Shown here: positions 31,805-41,028 of the stretch, in pieces
How positions within the stretch are numbered: position 1 is the stretch's first letter
How the letters are laid out: every line of letters starts with the position of its first letter
Origin: Turnera subulata
Taxonomy: Eukaryota; Streptophyta; Magnoliopsida; Malpighiales; Passifloraceae
Assembly (NCBI GenBank): GCA_028386065.3
Contig: JAKUCV010006784.1
Coordinates: 218,239-282,238 of the forward strand
DNA: 64,000 bases
Direction of reading: 5' to 3'
The notes under the pieces: generated by a model
What the model was told of the DNA's origin: nothing
Database searches by the model: none
The model's input: the letters and a program-made list of their open reading frames with translations, nothing else
Made by a program: the position numbers and the translations under genes

Positions 31805-32758
31805 CGTGTTTTGGATGCGTTGGTGTTTTGTTTTTCAGAGAATTGTGTTTTTTTTTCCTTCGCGTTTTGTTTGCTTTAAGATGCTCTGTGGTTTTTGCTT
31901 TCCGTTATTTTGCCTTTTATAGAAAAAAAAGTTTACCGTTTTGTTTTCAAGGTTTAGACCCCACCTAACCCCGGGAAGGTCTAAAGGATTTTTCGGTGAT
32001 GGGAAAAGCAGATTCCCTTCACAAAGCTCCAAATCGTTTTCTTTCTTCAAGGTGTTGTTTTTGAAAATTTTGTCGTTGCTTCATTTATTGTTTCGTTACT
32101 TTATACGTTTTACGAGCTACGAATGCCAGTGTTTTTCAGCTTTTTTTCCATCTCATGTTTTTCTTTTGCCCTAGCTACTTTGTCCTTTCTTTTTATGGTT
32201 TTTCATTATTTTCTACATCTTTTATCACATGCATCCGTGACCGTTGAGGCTAGACTGATGGGACCATACCTCGAGTAGAGCGCATGTGCGACAAGCTTAT
32301 AGCTGTTCGGACATCGTGGAGGGATACGAGACTTGACAGACGTTTTTGGCTCATGCGGAATTTGTGGACAATTGGGTAACGTTTCTTTCGAGGGACACAG
32401 GATGCTCTCGTGATCATCGCCTTACGAGTTAACGGACGTTTTTTCACGAGGGAAACTGACGTCACCGTTAGTTGCGTGTTACGTTTCTCGGGATTGAGGA
32501 TGTTCACGACCGATCTAGAGCGTCGAGCATGAAAATATGTTTTTGTTTTAATTTTTTTATGTTTTGATTTTGTTAAGCGAGTTTTGTTTTTAATTTCTTT
32601 ACATTTAATTTTATATTCTTATAGTTGATTTTTGTTTTGCTTTGAGATGTTTTATTTTTCTGTTTAACAAGAGAATTCGTAACACAAAAAATTTTGATTT
32701 AAAAAGAAAATTTATTTTATTTATTTTATAACGGTTTTACAACAGGAGAAGAAGTACT

Positions 32759-33135
32759 CTACTGAGTTACATGCTTCTTTAGGTCTTTTACAAGTTTTTG
32801 GACGTTTTTCAAGTGAGGGAAGAGTTCCGCGCACGCCAGTTCTTTCTGCGCTACCGTCGAGCTGATCTTCTTCAGTGAGACGTTCAGCTGCGTCAGTGTC
32901 TGCTGCGGAGTGCTGCTTTCAGCAGTTGCCTTGCCCTTCCTATCCTCAGCTTCTCTGGGATCACGCTTCTTTCGCCATCTGCTGGAGACGACCATGTGTT
33001 CCTTCAGACTGATGATGTTCGTCTTGAACCGCTTCTTCGGGGTTCTTCATCGGAGCTTGTCGGGAAAGCAGTGCCGCCGATGTAGCTGTTGTCCTCGGAG
33101 TTAGAGATGGTTCGAGATCGGAGTGGAGAGTCCAT
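32759..33135 (-). pseudogene. ORF a, basic coiled-coil-like protein, frameshifted copy in family B internal 2
   Basis: The start ATGGACTCTCC at 33135 and the first ~35 codons are intact. A one-base deletion in the DEEP/PKKR region (near 33038) then shifts the frame. The C-terminal part (32759-32995) remains open from an internal Met. A disabled copy of the ORF intact at 40467-40844. Confidence 0.6.
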
Positions 33136-33320
33136 GGCTGAGAGTGAGTGTCTCAGTTATGAGGTTCGGTTTTTATAGAGGACGAGATGTCGCTTAAGGG
33201 TATAAGCGGTATCTCGGTTTGAGTTTGGACACCTGGCAGAGTGTGCCAGAAGCTTATAGTGGTCGGACCCACGGATAAGACGGAATTTCGAGGATGAAAT
33301 TCTTTTTAAGGTGGGTAGAC

Positions 33321-35863
33321 TGTAACAGCCCGGGTAAAAATTTGGATTTTTACCGGCACTGTAAAATTCTTTTTACAGTGATTTACTGTTGAATTAATCT
33401 TGGGTAATTAATTCAAGGTAAATCGAGCGTCGTTTTTTGTAACCGAGAGTTTTCCCGCGCTTGTGATTTTTCCTTGGATTTTTCGGGCCTAAGTTGGTAT
33501 TTTCTCGGGTCCCGGAATCCTCAGAAAAATCACACCGGATAATATCTAAGGGGGTATCAGTTATTTTTTGGTCCGGACCGGACTCGCTCCATAATGCAGA
33601 CAGGCTGCATTATTGAGGAATCACATGTGTACAGTGTTTCATCGTTTATAAAAAGAAAGCAGAGGAGAAGGAGAGGAGCAAAGGAGAGAAAAAAAAAGAA
33701 AGAAGAAAAGAAAAGAAAAGGAAAATAAAAAAAATATAAAAATAGAAGAAAAATACAGAGGAAAAAAAACGAAGAAAACGAGAGAAGGAAAAAAAAAGAT
33801 AAAAAAAGAAGCAAAAATAGGAAAATTAGGAAAAAAAAGAAGAAAAAGAAGAAAATAAAAAAAAGAAGACAAAAAAGGAAGGAACAGTGCCACCACCCGG
33901 AGTTTCCCCTGCCACTGTTCACGCCGAACGCCTCCGTGCCGCTGTTCACTGCACCGCCCCCACCAGCACCTTCGCCGAGCCGACGCGACCTAGAAGCCGT
34001 CGTTCCCGTCGCCTTCCGCCGCGAGACGCGCAGCCGGCGAGCGTTGACCCGAAAGCAGACCCGCAGATCCAGCTCCCCGCGCCTCTGCTCAGCCTCCAGC
34101 GCTGTCGCCCCCGAGTTTCCACCGCCCATGGAGTCGCCCTCGTCCGCCGCTGCTGTGGGTGTGCTCGCTTCCCATCCTCGAGCCTGTCGCCGCCTTTGCG
34201 CCGCTGCAACCCGCCAAGGTGAGCAGATCCGGATTTGTTGACCCGCGTGCTTGTCCGGGTCGCGGACCTGGATTCCAGTCGTGGGCCGTCGTTTGGGTTG
34301 GGATGTTGGGCTGTTCTGGGCTGGGCATGGGCTTACTGTTCATGGCCCAGTCCAGTTAAAAAAAAGTAGTAATAATAAATATATGTATGTATTTATTTAT
34401 CATTCTAGTTTTTAATTTTTTTTAGAAAATAATATATACACTTTGGGAAAATTATGATCACATTAATTCTGGTATTTTGGGGAAAATGTAAATATGTATA
34501 TACCTTGATAAATAATTAAGTTATGTGTTGGGAAAAACTATTATTAGTTGGAAAATATATATACCTTGAAAATATTTCTGGAAATTATAATTATACGTTA
34601 CTATTTCTCTGGAATACAATATGTATATGTTATTATTCATGGAAAATAAATATAGGTATATTTCTTAAATATATATAATTATGTTGAATTATAATTGTTG
34701 GAAAAGTATTTTGACTTAGAAAATAAAAATGTATATATATTAAATTGTATTTATTTTCAGAGTAAGCTTTTATGATTATATATTTTCTGCGAAATAACAT
34801 ATAGAATATGATTAATATATATATATATTTGGTAAATGACAATATTTGGTAATTATATTATGGTAAATAGTTTTATTAAAAATGTAATATTTTAGAAAAT
34901 ATATATATACATATGTTATCTTTTTCAAAAAATTATGGTGATTATATTTTGGAAAAGTATAATTAATTTATGAATATATTTTGAAAAGAGTATTAATTAA
35001 AGTATGGTACCGAAATTATATTCGGATATACGTATGGTATAATATTTTCGGTAAAGGGAAATAATAAAAGAATATGTAACCGGGATAAGTTTATTACGCA
35101 GTTTTGGCATCATAGCATACCGATTATGTGCATTTATGTGAACATGTTGTTTTGCTGTATAGGTTTGGATATCGGGCAGTTTCCCGAGAAGCCAACTTGG
35201 TACCGGTCATTGTTTCTGAAGTTGAGTAATCGGCCAAGGTGAGGATGGATTTCCTTCAGTATGTGCCTGTATTACTCGGTTATTTTGTTTGATGTTTATT
35301 GCACTGTTAGCTGTTGCATTTGTTGTGATAGTTGTCGGGATGTTTATCCCAGTATCATGATTTGGTTTTTGGGATGTTTATCCCCATGTTGAGTTTTGGA
35401 TATTTATTTTTGTGTCTTTGGCCATAAGAATAATGGAATAAATAATAAATTGTAATAAGGATGTCGATCCTTGGATTTTGGATAGGGATGTCTATCCCGG
35501 TATTTTGGTTAGGGATGTTGATCCTTGTGATTTGATTTTGATGATGATAATATAATTGTCACGTGGTAAGTAGTGGTACGACTCGATGGTTTAAGACTAT
35601 TTTGTGGTGGCCTTGACCTGGGTTACTTGTGATAAGCATGTCTATGCATGGGATGTCTATCCCGTGATTATATTTGGGATATCTATCCCTGGGTTACTAT
35701 ATTGGGATGTCTATCCCTGGGTTCGTATTTTTGGGATGTCGATCCCTAGGCTCTCTTCGATTTGGTCTGGCACTCGGAATGTGTTGATAACCAGGTCTGA
35801 CCCCTGGCATTTCCGTGGCGGGGCCCGGAAAGATAAAATTGGAAATTAGATTTTTATTTGAGT
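33321..35863 (+). repeat. Family B third LTR, left part
   Basis: It starts TGTAACAGCCCGGG after AAGGTGGGTAGAC. TATA at 33647, purine tract about 33655-33885, hairpin array 35338-35746. It is cut at 35863 by insertion of element B' and resumes at 43866. Confidence 0.88.
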
Positions 35864-38694
35864 TGTAACAGCCCGGGTAAAATTTTTGATTTTTACCGGG
35901 ACTATAAAAGTCTTTTTACCGTGATTTACTGTTGAATTAATCTTGGGTAATTAATTCAAGGTAAATCGGGAGTCGTTTTTCGAAACTGAGAGTTTTCCCG
36001 CGCTCGTGATTTTTCCGTGGATTTTTCGGACCTAAGTTGGTATTTTTTGGGTTTCGAAATTTCTCGGGAAATCACACCGGAAAATAACTAAGGGGGTATC
36101 AGTTATTTTCTGGTCCGGACCGGACTCGCTCTGTAATGCAGAAAAGCTGCATTATTACAGAATCACAGGTTTAACAGTGATGCACAATGATTTTTACGGT
36201 TATAAAAAGGAAGCAGAGGAAGAAGGAAAGGAAGAAGAGAAGAGAAAAAAAAGAGAAAAAAAAGAGAGAGAAAAAGAAAAGGAGAGGAAAAAAAAGAAAA
36301 AGAGAGAAAAAGGGAGAAAAAAATAAAAGAAAAAGAAAGAAAAACAGAAAAAGTGAGAGAGGGAGGAAAAAAAAAAAAAAGAAAAAGATATAAAAGAAAA
36401 AAAAAGAAAATCGGGAAAATAGAAAAAAAAAGAAAAAGAAAAGAGAAATAAAGAAAAAAAAAAGAAGAAGAAAAACTGGAAAAATGGAGGAACAGTTCGT
36501 CACCCCCAGCGCCTCCATCACTGCTCACGAGTTGAGGCTCCGGGCCGAGTCTCGTCACACCGCCGCCACCATGGCACTCGCCACGCCGTCGCCGACCGAA
36601 CCCTGTCCTCCCCGTCGCCTTCCACCGCGAGACGCGCAGCCGGCGAGCGTTGACCCGTGAGCAGACCCGCAGATGTGCTTCTCCTCCGCGCCTGCTCAGC
36701 CTCCTGCCGTCGCCGCGCCGAGCTTGCACCACCCTTGGAGTCGCCGCCTCCCGCCGCGCCTCGCGACACCTTCCTCGCGCTGCGTCGCGCCCTCACCGTC
36801 GTCGCCAGCCGCCGCAACCCGAGGTGAGCAGATCCGGGTCGAGTTTGATCCGCATGATGTCCGGGTCGCGGATTGGGTTGTGGGCTTGTGTGGATTTGGG
36901 TTGGGCGTGGGCCGGCTGGGCTTGCACAGTGCGAGCCTGGGCCTGGTTCTGGTCCTGTTCAGCCTAGTCCGTTTAATTAAAATAAAAACAATTTATATAT
37001 ATTTATTTATTTATAATCTGATATATAATTTTTTTCCAAAATTATATAAATTATGGACAATATAATTCTGGTATTTTTAGGAAATTATAAGTATATATAC
37101 TTTGATAGATAATTAAGTTTTGTTTGTAAATTACTATTATGGTTAGTTTGAAAAATATATATATACCTTGAAATTAATTTCTGGAAATTTAATATGTATA
37201 TTATTTCGTCTGGAAAATTATGATTGTGGTATATGTATATAAATATGTATTTTGGAAATTAAAGTTAATTATATTTTGTGTTGGAAAATATTATTACTAT
37301 ATATATTTAAAAAAGATAAATACTATATAAATATTTTTGGAAATTTATAAATAGGTTATTATTTTTCTAGAAAAATTATGGTGATTGTAATTTTGGAAAA
37401 TTATAATTATTTGATGAAAATATATTTTGAAAAAGAGTTTTAATTAAGGTATGGTACCGAAATTATATTCGGATATACATACGGTAACTATTTTCGGAAA
37501 AGGGAATTAAATAAAAGATGTGTAACCGGGATGGGTAATTTCGTAGTGTTGGCATCATAGTATACCGATTATGTGCATTTATATGTATATATGGTTTTGT
37601 TGTATAGGTTTGGGTATCGGGCAGTTTCCCGAGGAGCCGGCGTCGGACCGGTCATTATTTCCAGAGTTGAGTAATCGGCCAAGGTGAGGATGGATTTCCT
37701 TCAATATGTGCCTGTATTACTTGGTTATTGTGTTTTGATGGCTATTGCACTGTTAAGTATTGTATTGCTGTGTTATGTTTTGGGATGTTTATCCCATTGT
37801 CTTGATCGTGGTCGGGATGTTTATCCCATGTCGGTTTTGGATGTTTATCCTTGCGTCATTTGGTTTAAGAATAATGGATTAGTAATAAATTGAGACAAGG
37901 ATGTCGGTCCTTGGTATTTTGGATGGGATGTCTATCCCGGTATTTTGGTTAGGGATATTGATCCCTGTGACTTGGTTTTGAATAACGATAATATAATTGT
38001 CACGTGGTAAGTAGAGGTACGACCGGATGGTTTGAGACTGTTTTGTGGTGGCCATGATCTGAGTTACTTGTGATGGGCATGTTGATGCCGGTTTGATTGG
38101 GATGTTGATCCCTGAGTTTGATATTGGGATGTTGATCCCGGGTTCTTTTTGATCTGGCACCAAAAACAGGTTGATAACCTGGTACGACCCTAGCTTATCC
38201 GTGACGGGGCCCGGAAAGATAAAATTGGATAATTGGATTTTATTTGAGTCTTTTCGGTCTTGGACCGGTTTTGGGTCGAGACTTTTGTATTTGGTGGTTT
38301 TTACCTGTTTTGGACCTTGAGTATCTATAGTGTGCATATTGATTGTCTTTCCTTCGTCGGTGAGCACTTCAGACTCACCCCTCACCTGCGGGCATTCATC
38401 CCGTAGGATGGATTATTTGTGGTACAGGATTGTTGCATTCCAGACAGGGCTTGGATCCATAGTTTGCATCTGAATCGCATACAGTATTTTTGTGAGTTTT
38501 AAAGTCTTCCGCTGTGCGTTTCATTGATATTATTGGGCCATTGGGCCGGTTTTGTTATTTATGATGTTTACTATTTTGGGCTGTTGAGCCCGGATATCTA
38601 TTGTATACACTGTATGCTGGGTTTTGTCTGGTTGGGTTGTCACAGTTCCGGCACGTGTTTACTGTTTACGATAAATACGGGTCGGGGCGTTTCA
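35864..38694 (+). repeat. Element B' 5' LTR (2831 bp)
   Basis: Direct repeat of 41029-43860. TATAAAAAGG at 36201, long purine-rich tract (about 36205-36480), GC-rich exon-like segment ending at a CCCGAGGTGAGC donor-like site (about 36823), AT-rich part, and hairpin array 37782-38139. It lacks a short segment (CTGCGACGTTATCCC) that the 3' LTR has near 43590. Confidence 0.9.
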
Positions 38695-38697
38695 TTT

Positions 38698-38709
38698 TGG
38701 TAGCGGAGC
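38698..38709 (+). promoter_or_regulatory. Primer-binding site of element B'
   Basis: TGGTAGCGGAGC lies three bases after the LTR end at 38694. Confidence 0.7.
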
Positions 38710-38810
38710 GGGCGTTAGGTCTTGTTGGGCAGTCTTTGTGTGTTTGTTGTCCTTGTTTGCATAGTTCGCTCCATTTGTTTATTATTTTATATCATTTTAG
38801 TTAGTGCATT

Positions 38811-38900
38811 ATGGATCCAGTCAAGGGACGCCAACTGTCGCAGAACATACACATAAGAGGTAATGATGCCATAAATAAGCGGAAATACAAATATTATTAA
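38811..38900 (+). pseudogene. Relic gag start (MDPVKGRQ) in element B'
   Basis: A 29-residue ORF with the longest surviving version of the MDPV-type opening (MDPVKGRQLSQNIHIRG). The sense strand has no further coding sequence downstream. Confidence 0.4.
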
Positions 38901-38967
38901 TATTGCTAATATTGATATTACAAAGAGAAATATTACATTGATATTTTATAAAAATAAGAAAATACAT

Positions 38968-39303
38968 TTAACGCCTTGGAACGACATTGACCCGGAAGCT
39001 GGTTGGGTCGTTATTGATGTTGACTTGGATGCTGTCGCTCCACGAGAACCACATGCCGCCTCTGCCGTCCTGACCAGGAAGCTCGAACCGGTTTGCTTGA
39101 GGGAACCGGAGTGGGATGAGACCGTGATCTTCTTTAGGCTGCCACTGGGTCTCTGTCAGAAGAACCATGTTCGGTTTGTATTGGTTCTTCAGGTCCCTCA
39201 GAGTACGCGAGAACTCCTGGGAACGCCTTGCGACTCCTCTGCAGTTCCACACCAGTAGTCGGGCCTTGGGCCAAGTTACGGGCAGACGAGTTACTCTGGG
39301 CAT
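38968..39303 (-). CDS. ORF c, LINE-endonuclease-like fragment, antisense in element B'
   Basis: 111 residues, MPRVTRLPVTWPKARLLVWN onward. It holds WNCRG, LLTETQ and GGMWFSWSD, typical of the first half of a LINE-type endonuclease/exonuclease/phosphatase domain (~220 residues when complete). The second half, with the catalytic Asp/His, is missing, so nuclease activity is unlikely. It lies in the same frame as ORF b and is separated by a single TAG located differently from the stop in the family B copies. Confidence 0.65.
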   Translation of the reverse strand: MPRVTRLPVTWPKARLLVWNCRGVARRSQEFSRTLRDLKNQYKPNMVLLTETQWQPKEDHGLIPLRFPQANRFELPGQDGRGGMWFSWSDSIQVNINNDPTSFRVNVVPRR

Positions 39304-39306
39304 GCT

Positions 39307-39651
39307 CTAAGCCGTCATCGAGAGCTGATAGTAGGTACCTTGCTCCAGGAAGTGGCAAGTGGACTCCAGGTTGAACTCCTGTAGCCTTTCCGAGATGAAG
39401 AACATGATGGAGTTTGCCGAGCCGTAATAGGAGGTCCTCAGAGTGCTGCGGTCCTCTAGGAAGAATACCTCTTCCATGGGTGTGACGAAGAACCGCGATG
39501 AGTAGAGCTCGTCGACGAAGACCAGTCGGGGCATCCTGCCGAGCTCGCTCGGTAGTTCTTCAGCACGTTCGTTGACCATGCTGTAGGCCAGACGATTCCT
39601 TCTGCCTAGATTGGCACCTTCGACGAAGAAAACGGAAGAGGGAGCAGGCAT
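39307..39651 (-). CDS. ORF b, unrecognised 114-residue protein, antisense in element B'
   Basis: It opens MPAPSSVFFVEGANLGRRNR and contains RMPRLVFVDELYSSRFFVTP. It reads through the position that is TAG in family B (Gln here) and ends QLSMTA. No domain recognised. Its downstream neighbour in frame is ORF c. A TATA-like AGTATAAAAG (39761-39770) is ~110 bases upstream, followed by an A-rich, CAAAAC-rich leader similar to plant 5' untranslated regions. Conservation in three copies argues that it once encoded a protein. Confidence 0.62.
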   Translation of the reverse strand: MPAPSSVFFVEGANLGRRNRLAYSMVNERAEELPSELGRMPRLVFVDELYSSRFFVTPMEEVFFLEDRSTLRTSYYGSANSIMFFISERLQEFNLESTCHFLEQGTYYQLSMTA

Positions 39652-39760
39652 CGTGTTTTGGAAGCGGGTATTTTGTTTTTTTGAGCGTTGTGGTTTTGTT
39701 TTTCTGAGCGTTTTGTTGCTTTAAAATGCTTTTGATAATTTACACCTCATCGCTCCGTTT

Positions 39761-39770
39761 CTTTTATACT
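39761..39770 (-). promoter_or_regulatory. Candidate minus-strand TATA box for ORF b in B'
   Basis: AGTATAAAAG on the minus strand, ~110 bases before the ATG, aligned with CTATAAAAGG in both family B internals. Confidence 0.5.
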
Positions 39771-40466
39771 CTTATAGGGAGCGTGTTTACTGTTTTCGAT
39801 TTTCAAGATTTGCTTTTTGAAAATTTGCCTTTGCTTTCATTTATTACTTTGTTACTTTATACATTTTTCGGGCTACCATGCTAGAGTTTTTCAACCTTTT
39901 TCCATCTTATGATTTTCTTTCGCTCTGGCTACTTTGTCCTTTCTTTTTATGGCCTTTCTATATTTTTCTTGCATCTTTTATCACATGCATTCGTGACCGT
40001 TGAGGCTAGATGGATGGGACCACACCTCGAGTAGAGCGCATGTGCGTCAAGCTTACAGCTGTTCGGACATCGTGGAGAGATACAAGACCTGATAGACGTT
40101 TTTGGCTTATGCGGAATTTGTGAACAAGTGGGTAACGTTTCTTTCGAGGGACAGAGTACGTGCTCGTGATCGTCACCGTTAGTCGGACGTGTTACATTTC
40201 TTGGGTTCGAGAGTGTTTACGTCCGATACGAGCGCCGAGCATGGAACATGTTTTGTTTTAATTCCTTTTGTTTTGATTCTGTTAAACGAGTTTTGTCTTT
40301 AATTTCCTTATATTTGATTTTATATTCTTATAGTTGATTTTTATTTTGCTTTGAGATGTTTTTTTTTTTCAGTTTAACATAAGATTTCGTACATAAGAAT
40401 TTTGATTTAAAAAGGAAATTTATTTTATTTATTTAATAATGGTTTTACAACAGGAGAAGAAGTACT

Positions 40467-40844
40467 CTAAGGAGTTACTTGCTTCTCTAGGTCTTTTACA
40501 AGTTTTTGGACGGTTTTCATGTGAGGGAAGAGTTCCGCGCACGCCAGTTCAATCTGCGCCACCGCCGAGCAGATCTTCTTCAGTGAGACGTTCAACTGCG
40601 TCAGAGTCTGCTGCGGTGTGCTGCTTTCAGCCGTCGCTTTGCCTTTTTGATCCTCAGCTTCTTTGGGAGCACGCTTCTTCCGGCGTCTTCGAGAGACCAC
40701 CATGTGTTCTTTCAGGCCGACGATGTTCGACTTGAAGCGTTTCTTCGGAGGTTCTTCATCGGAGCTTGTCGGGAAGGCAGTGCCACCGATGTAGCTGTTG
40801 TTCTTGGAGTCTGAGGTAGTCCTTGATCTTAATGGAGAGTCCAT
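40467..40844 (-). CDS. ORF a, 125-residue basic, coiled-coil-like protein, antisense in element B'
   Basis: The only intact copy. Residues 1-35 are Ser/Asp-rich (MDSPLRSRTTSDSKNN). A PKKRFK run and RRRRKKRAPK (about 52-61) look like nuclear-localisation signals. From ~80 a Leu/Val-patterned helix (LTQLNVSLKKICSAVAQIEL and KTVQKLVKDLEKQV) suggests a coiled coil. I do not recognise a family. The two family B copies are disabled by a stop and a frameshift. Minus-strand CTCTATAAG (40881-40889) is 40 bases upstream and ATAAATAAAATAAAT poly-A-like sequence follows. Nuclear DNA- or RNA-binding is a guess from charge only. Confidence 0.58.
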   Translation of the reverse strand: MDSPLRSRTTSDSKNNSYIGGTAFPTSSDEEPPKKRFKSNIVGLKEHMVVSRRRRKKRAPKEAEDQKGKATAESSTPQQTLTQLNVSLKKICSAVAQIELACAELFPHMKTVQKLVKDLEKQVTP

Positions 40845-41028
40845 GACTGTGTGTGAGTATGCCAGTCATGAGGTTTGGTTCTTATAGAGGATGAGATGTC
40901 GCTTAAGGGTATAAGCGACATATCGCGTTGAGTTGGACACCTGGCAGAGTGTGCCAGAAGCTTATAGTGGTAGGACCCACGGATAAGACGGAATTTCGTG
41001 GACGAAATTCTTTTTAAGGTGGGTAGAC

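Noticed and set aside
32250..32507. Minus-strand frame between ORF a and ORF b in family B internal 2
   Set aside because: It is not preserved in the equivalent place of internal 1 or B', so it is probably chance.
37684..37893. Small hydrophobic ORF (MRMDFLQYVPVLLGYC) repeated at 42831
   Set aside because: It lies in LTR sequence where the hairpin array sits. In family B and A the same DNA contains stops, so it is better explained by RNA or DNA structure than by coding.
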